Program-made: the position numbers and the translations under genes | Notes under the pieces: generated by a model | The model's database searches: none | What the model was told of the DNA's origin: nothing | What the model saw: only the letters and a program-made list of their open reading frames with translations | Assembly (NCBI GenBank): GCA_009760855.2 | Contig: WPIO01000011.1 | Location: forward strand, 6,198,501-6,262,500 | Source: Cristatella mucedo | Lineage: Eukaryota; Bryozoa; Phylactolaemata; Cristatellidae | Direction of reading: 5' to 3' | Length of the DNA stretch: 64,000 nt | Part shown: in pieces, positions 1 through 12,200 of the stretch | Layout: every line of letters starts with the position of its first letter | Numbering within the stretch: position 1 is the stretch's first letter

Positions 1-1004
1 GGAACGCATGTGCACAATGGAGTGAAATTTTGCAGATGCACTTTGAACTGAGTCTAGTCCTATATGCAACGTCAATTAGAGCTTCGCTCTAGCGATTTGA
101 GGATGATTTGCAGTGGAATAGAGTGGATTGTGGTAGTTTTCCAGGTCGTTTAAGTCGATTGTCGCCCATTGCCACAGTGCGAGGTTGCACAATAATTTAT
201 TTTACGTGGTTGTGCACAAAGCACGGCGCACTTTAATGTGATAAAACATGAGCTCGACAACATGTTTTTCGATTCTTTATGCGGGGGATTCTGTTGATTG
301 AGGTATTGGCCCGGGCTACTGCTGTTGATTGCAGTGCATTGAAAGGGAACGGCCGTGCCAATGCAAGTGATTTTTTTTAATGCAGTTGTCGCAGAATGCG
401 CTGTCATGTGCAATTAAAAGAGGAGCTTTTCGGTCAGGATGTTTTTCGTTGCCTGGTAGAACGCAGTGGATCGTGGTATTAGCCTGGGCCACTGCAATCA
501 TATTTCAGTGGACTTCGTGAGAATGCGTGAGCGGAGTCGCACGAAACTTTCTGGGTACATTGTGCTTGTAGCGTAGTTCGATATTCCAGACTTTTTGGAG
601 CTGTTCGCAGCAGATTTGGGGTGGATTTGACGAGAAATAGAATGGATTGCTGTAGAGGCGTCCGGCGGCAAAGCTCATTAGCCTAAGTGTTCGTGCGCGC
701 AGCAGCATGAAATGTTGTGGACAGATAAATTCGAACGTGTACTACAATATTCAGCGAAAAATTTGAGCTCGGAATAGCTTGCGTCTGGTTGTTGCTAGCC
801 TAATTAGACTGAGTGGATTGCCATGGATAGCTGTGGATTGGGGTAAGTCGCCGAACCCCAAAAAGAGAGGCTAGAATGAGCTTGAGCCTCGATTCCCAGA
901 CTCTTGGGCTTAAGAGCTCCTGTCCGCCTCTTCCATCCTGCCTCTTAAGACTGTCAAGCCGGCGCTAAGCTGGCAACCTCCCAAATTCAGCTGGCGAATC
1001 CCGA
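1..1004. other. No recognisable gene; loose recurring motif
   Basis: No coding region, RNA gene or transposon was recognised. The short reading frames here (up to 87 codons) show no motif. A word close to cAGTGGATTG recurs irregularly on the plus strand (near 110, 120, 332, 463, 505, 642, 812 and 832). This could be a very degenerate tandem repeat, but the spacing is not regular enough to call one. Confidence 0.4.
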
Positions 1005-1135
1005 TCATCTAGTGGTTAAGGTGCTCACGCGAACCAAATTATGGCCGAGATCGTGGGCTCGGACACTGAGGCATTTTTAAGCCTATGACAGAGATTAAGT
1101 TGCCTTATGGCACTATCACCAATGAATTGTATAGG
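1005..1135 (+). mobile_element. tRNA-headed SINE (family S2) with family A LINE-like tail
   Basis: The 5' part looks like a tRNA-derived pol III promoter: an A-box-like stretch (ctAGTGGTTAAGG, near 1012) and a B-box-like stretch (TCGTGGGCTCGGAC, near 1050). The 3' part (about 1080-1130) reads AAGCCTATGACAGAGATTAAG and then a degenerate copy of the last bases of the family A LINE, whose 3' end runs AAGCGCCTAGAAAGAGATTA. Related copies are at 27468-27593, 34612-34700 and, as a remnant, near 60060-60115. SINEs sharing a 3' end with a LINE are generally mobilised by that LINE; that this one was is inference. Confidence 0.6.
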
Positions 1136-1409
1136 GGGATCGTGCCGCATTCAGCTCTGGGTGAGTAATCAAGGGAATGACTGCCCCACTTTCTGCACCA
1201 GTATTAATGAGGCCCGCACCTGTCTTCGGTAAAACCGACCGAGTCCTTTAGCGATCGATGCTGCCCTGCGACGGATTTGGCGACGGATGGAGAGTAAGAA
1301 GTCTAGGATAAAAATCGGCCGTCCACTGGCTCGCAAATCTTGAAGCCGCTGCAGCCCAAATAGTCCTGGCGGAAGTATGCAGTGGATGAAGCAGCTGCTT
1401 TGTAGCTTC

Positions 1410-2033
1410 ATTTAATTACAAGCTAAGGCACATAACCTTCCTGTCTTCATTTGGGTATGCTCAGTCATTTGTCATGAAAATTTCGTTTGCTGGCTTTAAT
1501 CCGGCACAAAATACCATATACTCTTGAAATGTAGTAATGTTCTTTTGACTATTGTTGCTATTGAACTTGATTTACAATTGATGGGGTGCAATTAAAATTT
1601 AAGCAGTGCATTCTAGTTGCGAAAAACGCCTACTTGACAACACAAACATATCAAGTACAGAATACCATGACGAAGTTAATGTGATGCTCGTACTGCACAT
1701 CTAACACTCTGATCGGAAAAAAGAGCTGCAACTGCAGGTTGCGGCCGTGAACGATTCCATCACTGTGAGTCACACCTAGTAAAAAAGTGCCCCAACCATC
1801 ACCTTACAAGTTAGGGAACCTACATCGCTGCCCCACCTAAATGGCAAATAATTATTGCTGCATTGGAAAATGGTATTCTAGTATAAAACTATCGAGGTCA
1901 CTGCGTGGAAGTCACTGGAGAAAAATAGGAAAAGCTCAGAGGTTAGAGGTTAGAGGTTAGAGGTAAGAAATGCTGGAATGTCGACTCTTGACGAAGCTCT
2001 CCTTCATTACAAGCACATAGTCTTAGTGGCTTT
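1410..2033 (+). repeat. Left-edge satellite monomer with ~335-bp internal deletion
   Basis: This unit follows the others from its start to the phrase agaggtaagaaatg (about 1970), then resumes about 335 bp later in the family B-like 3' segment. At the join lies a 7-bp tandem repeat, AGGTTAG three times plus a variant (1939-1967), which the other units lack. The unit begins (near 1410) where the family B 3' end would finish in an interior unit, so the array edge coincides with that module boundary. Confidence 0.75.
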
Positions 2034-4354
2034 GCGGAATTTCAAGCAGAGATGCATTCCACTCTTTTTTTTCATTTGGGGCTGCTCAGTCGTTAGTCGT
2101 GAAAATTCTACTTGCAGGTGTTTTATCCTTAATAAAATACCAGATACTCGCGAAACGTAGTAACTTTCTTCGGACGATCGCTTTGATCGACCCGGATTTA
2201 CATCGAACGAGGTGCAAGGGAACTAGCATTGAACCTGTTTTACTCGCGAAAAACGCATATAAGCACTATTTAAACCAACCAAATACCGCATTAGGAATGA
2301 TGTTCCATGAAGAAGTTAATTCAACGATCGTATTGCAGACCGAACATTCTGAGCGAAGACAAAAAGCTGCACTGGTCGTTGCTGGTATGAATGATTTGGT
2401 CAGTATGGGTCGAATTTTGTGGAAAATGCCCCTAGTGTCACTTTCCAATTTAGGGCACCTGCGTGCTGCCACACCTTAATAGGTAGCACTTAATGCTGCT
2501 GCATTAGAAAATTGGCTTCCAATACGCAACTATCGAGGCGAGGATCGACAAGAATGGGATAAACATCAATATAAAGAGGTGCGATGTATTAGTGGGTCGG
2601 TTCTTAAGGAAGCTACGCTATCGTAGTATTGTTGGGGTCGCACTTGGTAGTCCGCTTACAGCAAGTTGTGCAGGATATACCAATAATGGTTGCTTAGGAG
2701 CGCTTTGTAATTGTCAGTCGTTTAAAATTCGGCCTTCGGTGTGCAACCTGAAACTGAGTAGTCTGTCAAACTAGTCGGCAGGCCTCATCAAGTGATCACC
2801 TTTCCGTCAAAATCTTACTATTGTTCATTATCTTACCATTGCTCATGCTCTTCTGAAGTAGCTAGGCTGATCACTTTCTCCAAGTTGCTCCAATAAAGTC
2901 TGATGGCTATCTAGTGGGTACCGAAACCAGAGTACACTGTGCCTAGGCTAGGCAAAGCTCTTCTGCATACCAACCACAGAGTTTTTGTGGCTTTGTGGAA
3001 TTACAATCGGTAAAAAATTACATGGCATTCTTTATTTAGAATGGCTCAGTCCTAAGTCATGAAAATCCATTTGCTGGTTTTTTATTCATCATAAGAAACC
3101 AGGTAGGCTGGAAACGTAATACCGAGCTTCAGATGATTGCTTTAATCGAACTGGATGTCCAATTAAAAAGGTGCAATTGAAATAAAAAGAATGAATCGTA
3201 GTTGCATATAACGCATATTCGCAATCTTGAACATTTTAGAACATTTAAACATTTTAATTCAGCTATAAGAAAGATGTTCTACGACAAAGGTAACGGATGC
3301 TCGTAGTGTACATCAAACAGTCTGATAGGAAACAGTAGCTGCAACGGTGGCTTTCACATGTGAACGATTATGTTTACATTAGTCGATGGTTGTGAAAAAA
3401 ACAGTAACTTTCCGGTAAGGGCACAGTCATTTTTTCGACATCATAATTGTTAATATGCTTTTCCGCATTGGAAAATGAGCGTCTAGTATATAACTATCGA
3501 GGCTAGGATGAAAGTGACTCGAGAAAAATAGGAAAACCTTAGAGGTACGAAATATCAGTGGGACGATTCTTTAGGAAGCTATGCTATTTAAGTATTCTGG
3601 GGGTCACACTTGGCAATCCGTTTAACGCAAAAACGATTAGGATATTGATTGAACGGCTATTTAGGAGCATTATGTAATTTTCAGTCATGGATAATTTGGT
3701 GTTCGGTATGCAAAGTGAAACTGTCTAGTTAGTCGAACTAGGAGCCCAAATTATAAAGTGGTCACCTGTTCGTCAATATCTTAAAATTGTCGATTACATA
3801 ATCAACTGCTCTACTGAAGTTTATGTGGTTCTCACTGTCACTTTGATGGTTCAGCGAAAGTCTGTCAGCTACCGAATGCAGGCCGAAACCACATTGCACT
3901 AAGCCTAGGCTTTCCAAATATCTCCCACATAACAACGACATAGTCTTTGTGGCTTTGTAATATTAAAAGCAAAAATACATTCCACTACTTTCTTCATGTT
4001 GGGCTGCTCAGTCGTTAGTCATGAACATTTCCTTTGCTGGCTGTATATCCGTCATAAAATACCGGATACTAGCGAAATGTAGTAATTTTCTTCGGACGAT
4101 TGCTTCAATCAACCTAGAACTACAACGAACGAGATGCGAAGGAACTAACATGAAACCTGTTTTAGTCACACAAAAAACATATTCTACAGTAAAAACCAAC
4201 GAAATACCACAATGGGAACGATTTTCCTTGACGAAGTTCATGCAATGATCGTATTGTAGACGGGACTGCTAAGCGGAAACAAAAGCTGCAACTGGTCGTT
4301 GCTGGTAAGAATGATTCAGTCAATATAAGTCAAATGTGAAAAATGCTCTCAATA

Positions 4355-5889
4355 ATAATAATAATAATATTGCACTTGATAAAGCGCCCTCAGAGAACTT
4401 AATCTCTTTCTAGGCGCTTTACATTTGCTGCAAAGTGATATGCAATTGAATAGTAAGTAAAATCATGCTTAAAAAACAAACAAAATGAGTAATATGGTTA
4501 GGAGTGACATGCACAGGGCCAGCATGCAAATGTGGTTAGTGGCAGCATGCACAGTGTCAGCACGCATAAGCACATCAAGGACGAATCACATGGACCCACT
4601 AAATGCTGTCCTAAATAGGTGTTTTTAACTTTCTTTTAAATGTGGTCTGGTCATGTGATGTTCTGACGCAGGTCGGGAGGGAGTTCCAGGCTTTCCATAC
4701 GAGCTAAATGCACGGTCTCCAAAGGATTTGAGGTTTGTACGAGGTATTTCCAGACTGTTGGATTACGAAAAGCGGGTGGTACGATGCTTGGCCTGATGGG
4801 GTAGCATATCTGAAAGATAGGCTGGAGCCATAGAATGAAGAGACGTACAAGTGAGCGACAAAACCTTGAAGCCAATCCGTTGCCTCACTGGTAGCCAGTG
4901 CAGGTCGGCGAGAAGTGGAGTAATGTGGCAACTGCGACGCTCACGACAGACAAGCCTAGCTGCAGAATTTTGCACCAGCTGCAATCACCTGATCGCACAT
5001 GCTGGTAGACCAGTAAGCAGTGAGTTGCAGAAGTCGAGACAAGATGTCACGAATGCATGGACCAACTTGGACGTCGTATTTTTTATCTAAACAAGCCCTA
5101 ATTTTAGCAATGCTATGAAGCTGAAAATAGGCAGATTTGACTGTGGAGCTGATGTGGTCGTCTAACGAGAGGTCACTTTGGAATATAACACATAGATTTC
5201 GAGCTGATTCAGCTGGAGATATGCTGGCAGAGCCAATTTTGAAAGTCAGCCTTTCCAATTTCTCAATCACACTGGGTTTGCCCATAACTAGTAAGTTAGT
5301 TTTATCATCGTTTAGTCTTAGAAAATTTGCTGCCATCCATGTGCGGATGTCATCAATGCATGCAGCAAGTGAGTTGAGAGAATTTGAGGTGCTCGAAGGC
5401 TGGGAGGGATTGAAGCAAAGGTACAACTGAGTGTCATCCGCATAGAAGTGAAAGCCTAGATTGTGCTTGGCAATAACATCACCAAGAGGGAGAGTATAAA
5501 CCGGGAAAAGAACCGGACCTAGCACATTGCCCTGAGATATTCCTTTTTTTAGAGGTACTTCAGATGATCTTTGTCCATTCACGTCAATACTCTGGAGTCT
5601 CCCACTGAGATAGGACCTGAACCACTGCAGACCAGTGCCAGTGATGCCCAAACGAGACGAGAGGCGCTCTAGAAGTACTTTGTGATCGATGGTATCAAAA
5701 GCTGCCGAAAGATCGAGCAAAACAAGAAGAGACAATCTACCCATGTCTGCATTGCTAAGTAGGTCGTTGTATACCCGAAGCAATACTGACTCTGTGGAGT
5801 GATTAGCTCTAAAGCCAGACTGGAACTTACTAGCAAGGTGTGAGGTTTCGATATACGAGTTCAGCTGGTCCTCCACGACCCTTTCCAGC
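4355..5889 (-). mobile_element. Family A LINE (L2/CR1-like), 5'-truncated, inserted in satellite
   Basis: The minus strand carries the last part of ORF2 and the 3' UTR, ending in an (ATT)n tail seen on the plus strand as (AAT)n at 4350-4370. The host monomer breaks at aaaaatgctctca (near 4354) and resumes at cctcaacttacaag (near 5888), which matches the uninterrupted monomers closely and gives an occupied/empty comparison. The element starts inside the reverse transcriptase, so it is dead on arrival. The 3' end, with GCGCTTTATCAAGTGC before the tail, is shared by all family A copies in the window. Confidence 0.92.
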
Positions 5890-5894
5890 CTCAA
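4600..5894 (-). pseudogene. Reverse transcriptase fragment of family A LINE
   Basis: The main open stretch is 4956-5894 (312 codons). It shows RT landmarks in order: SGFRANHSTESVLLR, then DLSAAFDTIDHKVLLERL (motif A, first catalytic Asp), a QGNVLGPVLF segment (the usual PQG is SQG here), FYADDTQLYLCF (motif C, YADD intact) and LRLNDDKTNLLVMG. After KIRACLDK the frame shifts. The RT thumb and C-terminus continue in other frames across 4600-4984, including a [15 protein letters not shown] block that is standard for L2/CR1 ORF2. It is 5'-truncated and has at least two frameshifts, so no functional enzyme is expected. The endonuclease domain is absent. Confidence 0.88.
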
Positions 5895-6208
5895 CTTACA
5901 AGTGTCGGCACCTACTTTAATGCCAAATGTTAATGAAGAATACTTATTGCTGCATTAGAAAATTGGCTTCGAGTATGTAACTATAGAGACGACGATCAAA
6001 TAGGCTCCTCGAGAATAGGAAAAGCAAACAGGCACGATGTATTAGTGAGTCGATTCTTAAAGGAGCTATGCAATTGTTGTATTCTGGGGGTCGCACTTGG
6101 TAAATCCATGTAAGCAAGGCCTGTCAATAAAATATCAATTAAATGGTTATTTAGGAACGCTTTTTACATTTCAGTTATTCATAATTTGGCATTTCACATG
6201 CAAACTGA

Positions 6209-6235
6209 AGCCGACTAGTTAGTTAAACTAGTCGG
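6209..6235. repeat. Palindrome in satellite monomer
   Basis: GCCGACTAGTT and AACTAGTCGGC form a perfect 11-bp stem around a five-base loop (AGTTA). The same place in other units keeps part of the stem, for example CTAGTT/AACTAG near 3722. It is largely lost near 7163 and 10045. It lies just upstream of the family B-like segment. No function is shown. Confidence 0.7.
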
Positions 6236-9200
6236 CCAGCCTCATCAAGTGATCACCTATTCGTCAGTATCTACACGTTGTCAATGTCTTACAATATCAA
6301 CTGCTCTCCTTAATAAGCTATGATTCTCACTTTCACGTTGTAACTTTAGGTGAAGTCTATCGGCTACCGAGTGCATACCGAAAAATGCTTATACTCTTCC
6401 CACGCCTAACTCACTTCTCCGTCTTAACAACTGTTTACTCTTTGTGAGTGTGTGGAGTGAGAAGCAGAGATGGGTTACCATGCTGTTTTCATTTATGGCT
6501 GCTTAGTAGTTAGTCCTGAAGATTCCATTCCCAAGTGTTTTTTAATTTTTCGTAAAATACTATTTGCTTCAGAAGTGTAGTAACTATCTTCGGACGATGG
6601 CTTCAATCGACCTGGATTTGCAACAAACGAGGTGCAAATGAGCTAACATGAAAGCTGTTTCAGTTCCGAAAAACGCATATTCTACGATATAAACCAACGA
6701 AATAGCACAATGGCAATGCTGTTCAATTATGAAGGTAATGCAATTATCATATGATATACCGAACACTCTGATCGGAAACAAAAGCTAAAACTGGTCGTTC
6801 CTAGTATGAATGATTCGGTCGATATGAGTCAAATGTTGCGAAAAGGCCCCCAAGCGTCACCTCACAAGTGTGGGTACCTACGTTGCTGCCACACCTTAGT
6901 TGCGTATACTTACTGCTGCATTAGAATATTGGCTTCGAGTATACGACTATCAAGGTGAGGATGAAAGTGGCTCGACAAGAATAGGAACAGCCAAGAGGTA
7001 AAATGTATTAGTGGGTCGATTTTTAAGAGAGCAATGCTATTGTAGTATTCTGGGGTCACACTTGGTAATCCCTTGAAAGAAAGGCCTGTGGGATATCGGT
7101 TAAATGATCATTTCCGAACGTTTTGTAATTTTTAGTCATTCATAATTCGGAATTCGATATGCAAATTGAAGGCGTTTAATTAGTTAAACATGTCGGCCAG
7201 CTTCATCAAGTGATCAGCTATTCGTCAATATCTGAAAATATCAATGTGTTACATTTTTAACTGCTCTCCTTAAAAAGCTATGATTCTTCCTTTCACTTTG
7301 TAACCTTAGGCGAAGTCTGTTAGTTATCGAGTGCATACTGAAACCTGCTCATACTAAGCCGACGCTGTATACAACTATACGTCATTTTAACCACATATAC
7401 GTTGGGAATTTGTGCGATTAGAAACCGAAATGCATTGCCGTACAGTTTTTATTTGGGGCTGCTTAGTAGTTAGTCATGAAAACTCTATTCCCTAGTGTTT
7501 TTGATCCGTCTGGAAATACTATTTGCTTCTGAAGTGTAGTATTTATCTTCGAACGATGGCTTCAATCGACCTGGATTTGAACGAACGAGGTGCAAAGGAG
7601 CTAACATTAAAGCTGTTTCAGTCCCGGATAAACGAATATTCTACAATATAAACCGACGAACTAAAAACAATGAATATGATATTCCATGACGAACTTCATG
7701 CAATGATCGTAATGTAGACCAAACACTCTGAGCGGAAACAAAAGCTGCAACTGGTCGTTGCTGGTATGAATGACTCGGTCAATATGAGTCGAATGTTTCA
7801 AAAAATGCCCCCAAGCGTCACCTTACAAGTATGGGCACCTACATTGCTGCCGCATCTTAATTGCGAATGCTTATCGCTGAATTAGAAAATGGGCTTCGAG
7901 TATCTAACTATCGAGGCGTCGATCAATGTGGCTCGACGAGAATGGGAAACGCGAAGAGCTACGATGTATTTATGGGTCGATTCCCAAGGGAGCTATGCTA
8001 TTGTAGTATTCTGGGAGTCACACTTGGTAATCCCTTAAAAGCAAGGCCTATAGGATATCAATTAAATGGTTATTCAGGAGCATTTTTTAATTTTCAGTCA
8101 TTCATAATTCGGCATTCATTATGCAAAGTGAAGCCAAGTAATTTGTCAAACTAGTCGGCCAGCCTCATCGAGTGATAAACTATTCGTCTACATCTAATCA
8201 TCGTCATTGTCTTACAATTTCAACTGCTCTCCATAAATAGCTGTGATTCTCTACTTCTCGTTGTCGCTTTAGGTAAAGACTGCTAGCTGCGGCGGAGAGC
8301 ATACCGAAACGTGTTTAAACTGTGCCGACACCGTACGCAACTCTCAGTCGTAACAACCATGTAATATATGTGAGTTTGTGGAATTAGAAGCAGAGATGTA
8401 TTACCGTGTTGTCTTCATTTATGGCTGCTTAGTAGTTAGTCATGAAAACTTCATTTCCTAGTTTTTTTAATCTGTCGTAAAATACTCTTTGCTCTTTAAG
8501 TGTAGTAACTATCTTCGGATGATGGCTTCAATCGATCTGGATTTGCAACGAACGAGGTGCAAAGGAGCTAACATGGAAGCTGTTTCAGTACTAAAAAAAC
8601 GAATATTCTACAATATAAACCGATAAAATACAACAATGAGAATGATAATTCACGAACCAAGTTCATGCAATGAGCGTGTTGTAGACCAAACACTCTGAGC
8701 GGTAACAAAAGCTGCAGCTAGTCGTTACTCGTATGAATGATTCGGTCACTATGAGTCAAATTTCGTGAAAAATACCGCCAAGCCGCACAGTACAAGTGTC
8801 GGATCCTACGTTGCTGTCACACGTTAATTACGAAAACCTATTACTGCATGAAAATTGGCTTCGAGTACTTAACTATCAAGGCGACGATTAAAGTGGCTCG
8901 GCAAAAATAGGAAAAGCAAACAGGTACGATGTATTAGTAGGACGATTCTTAAGGAATATATGCTATTGTAGTATTCTGGGGGTCGCACTTGGTAATCCCA
9001 TAAAAGAAAGGCCTGTAGCATATCGATTGAATGGTTATTTAGGAGCGTTTTGAATTGTCAGACATTTAGAATACGGCATTCGATATGCAAACTGAAGCCA
9101 ACTAATTAGTCGAACTATCGGTCAGCCTCATCAAGTGATCACGTATTCCTCAGCATCTACACATTGTATATGTCTTAAAAATAACTGCTCTCCTAAAATA

Positions 9201-12200
9201 GCTATGATTCTTGCTTTCACTTTTTAACTTTAGGTAAAGTCTGTTAGTTACCGAGTGCATACTGAAACCTGCTTACACTGTACCAACGCCATACACATCT
9301 CTATGTCATATTAACCACATAATCTTTGAAAATTTGTGGAATAATTACCAGAGATTCGTACCAGTACTGTCTTCATTTGGGGTTGCTTAGTAGTTAGTCA
9401 TGAAAACTTCTTTCCGTACAGTTTCTAATCCGTTGTAAAATACTATCCGCCCCTGAAGTTTAATGACTTTCTTTGGACAAATGCATCAATCGACCTGAAT
9501 TTACAACGAACGAGGTGCAAAGGACCTAACATGAAACCTATTTTAGTCCCGAAAAACGCATTTTTGACGATAGAAATCGACGAAATACGGCCATAGGAAT
9601 GACGTTCCTTGACGAAGCTAATGCAACGATTGTGTTGTAGACCAAACACTGTGAGCGGAAACAAAAGCTGCAACTGTTTGTTGCTGGTATGAATGATTCG
9701 GTCAATATGAGCGAATGTTGTGAAAAATGCACCTAAGCCTTTTATGAGAAGTAGGGGCACCGACGTTGCTGTACCAACATACCTTAATTGCGAAGGCTTA
9801 TTGCTGGATTAGAAAATGGGCTTCGAGTGTACAACTATCGAGGCGAGGATCAAAGTGGCTCGACAAGAAGGGAAGAAGCAAAGAAGTACGATGTATTGGT
9901 GGGTCGATTCGTAAGGGAGCTATGCTATTGTAGTATTCTGGGGGTCACACTTCGTAATACCTTAAAAGCAAGGCCTGTAGGATATCGATTAAATGGTTGT
10001 TTAGGAGCGTTTTGTAGTTTTCAGTCATTCATAATTCGGCATTCAATATGCAAATTGTACGCGATTATCAGTCAATTATGTCGACTAGCCTCATTAACTG
10101 ATCAGCTCTTCGTCACTATCTAAAAATATAACATCCTACATTTTTAACTGCTCTCCTTGAATAGCTGTGATTCTCAATTTCTCGTTGTCGCTTTAGGTGA
10201 AGTCGGCTAGCTAATGGTGCATAGCGAAATCTGCTTTAACCATGCCAACGCCGTACACAGCTCTTAGTCGTAACAACCATGTATTATTTGTGAGTTTGAG
10301 GAATTAGAAGCAGAGATGCGTTACCGTACTGTCTTCATTTATGGCTGCTTAGTAGTTAGTCATGAAAACTCCATTCCCTAGGTGTTTTTAATCTGAGGTT
10401 AAATACTATTTGCTCTTGAAGTGTAGTAACTTTCTTTGGACAATAGCATTCAATCGATGTGGGTTCGCAACGATTAAGGTGCAAAGGAGTTAACATGAAA
10501 GCTGTTTTAGTCCCGAAAAAACGAATATTCTACAATACAAACCGACGAAATACCACAATTGCAATGACGTTCCCTAATGAAGGTAATGCAATAATCGTAT
10601 TGTATACCAATCATGGTGAGCGGAATTAAAAGCTGCAGCGGGTCGGTGCTGGTATGAATGATTCGGTCAATATGAGTCGAATGTTACAAAAAATGCCCCC
10701 ATGCGTCACCTTGCAAGTGTGGGCACCTACGTTCCTGCCACATCTTAATTTTAATGCTTATCGCTGAATCAGAAAATTGGCCTCGAGTATACTACTATCG
10801 AGGCGAGGGTCAAAGCGGCCTAACAAGAATAGGAAAAGCGAAGAGGTACGATGAATTAGTGGGTCGATTCTTAAGAGAGCTATGCTATTGTAGTATTCTG
10901 GGGGTCACACTTGGTAATCCCTTTAAAGAAAGGCCCGCAGGATATCAGTTACATTGTTATTCCGGAGCGTTTTGCAATTTTCAGTCATTCATAAATCGGA
11001 ATTCGATATGCAAATTGAAGGCGATAAATTAGTCAAACATTTCTGCCAGCCTCATCAAGTAGACAGATAATCGTCACTCTAAAAAAATTACAATGTCTTA
11101 CATTTTTAACTGCTCTCCTTAAATAGCTATGATTCTTCCTTTTACTTTCTAACGTTCGGTAGAGTCTGTTAGCTACTGAGTGCATACTGAAACCTTCTCA
11201 CACTGTGCCGACGCCATACACAAATCCACGTCATGTTTACCAGGTATACATCGGGAAGTTTTGGATAAGAAACAGAGATGCATTGCCGTACTTACTTCAC
11301 TTAGGGCTGCTTAGTAGTTAGTCGCGAAAACTCCATTCCCGAGTGTTTTTAATCCGTCGGAAATACTATTTGTTTCTCAAGTGTAGTAAATATCTTCGCA
11401 CGATGGCTTTAATTGACCTGGATTAGAAACAAACGAGGTGCTAAGGAGTTAACGTGAAAGCCGTTTCAGTCCCGAGAAAACGCACATTCTACAATATAAA
11501 CCGACGAAATGCAACAATGAGAATGATATTTCACGACCAAGTTCATGCAATGATCGTGTTGTGGACCGAACAATCTGAGCAGAAAAAGCTGCAACTAGTC
11601 GTTGCAGGTATGAATGATTCGGTTAATGTAAGTCGAAAGTTGTAAAGAACACTGCCAAGCTTCACCTTACAAGTGACGGCACCTACGTTGCTACCACATT
11701 TTAATTAGGAAAACCTATTGCTGCTTTAGAAAATTGGCTTCAAATACATAACTATTGAGGCGACGATCAAAGTGGCTTAACATGAATAGGAAAAGCAAAC
11801 AGGTACAATGTATTAGTAGAACGATTCTTAAGAGAGATATGCTATTGTAGTATTCTGGGGTCGCACTTGGTAATCCCATAACAGCAAGGCCTGTAGCATA
11901 TCGATGGTTATTTAGGAGAGTTTTGAATTGTCAGTCATTTAGAATACGGCAACCGATGTGCAAACTGAAGCCGAATAATTATTGAAACTAGTCGGCCAGC
12001 CTCATCAAGTGATCGGGTATTATTCAGCATCTACACATTGTATACGTCTTAAAATATCAACTGCTCTCCTTAAATAGCTATGATTCTTGCTTTCACTTTG
12101 TAACTTTAGGTAAAGTCTGTTAGCTATCCAGTGCATACTAAAACCTGCTTATATTCTGCCGATTCATAATAACCATATACTCTTTGTGAGTTTGTGGTAT

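Noticed and set aside
1939-1967. Interstitial telomere repeat
   Set aside because: Only three to four units of AGGTTAG inside a satellite monomer, not the usual animal TTAGGG; better explained as repair slippage.
2099-2479. 126-codon gene in a satellite unit
   Set aside because: The frame is broken in the other units and lies wholly in the monomer; it is a by-product of the repeat.
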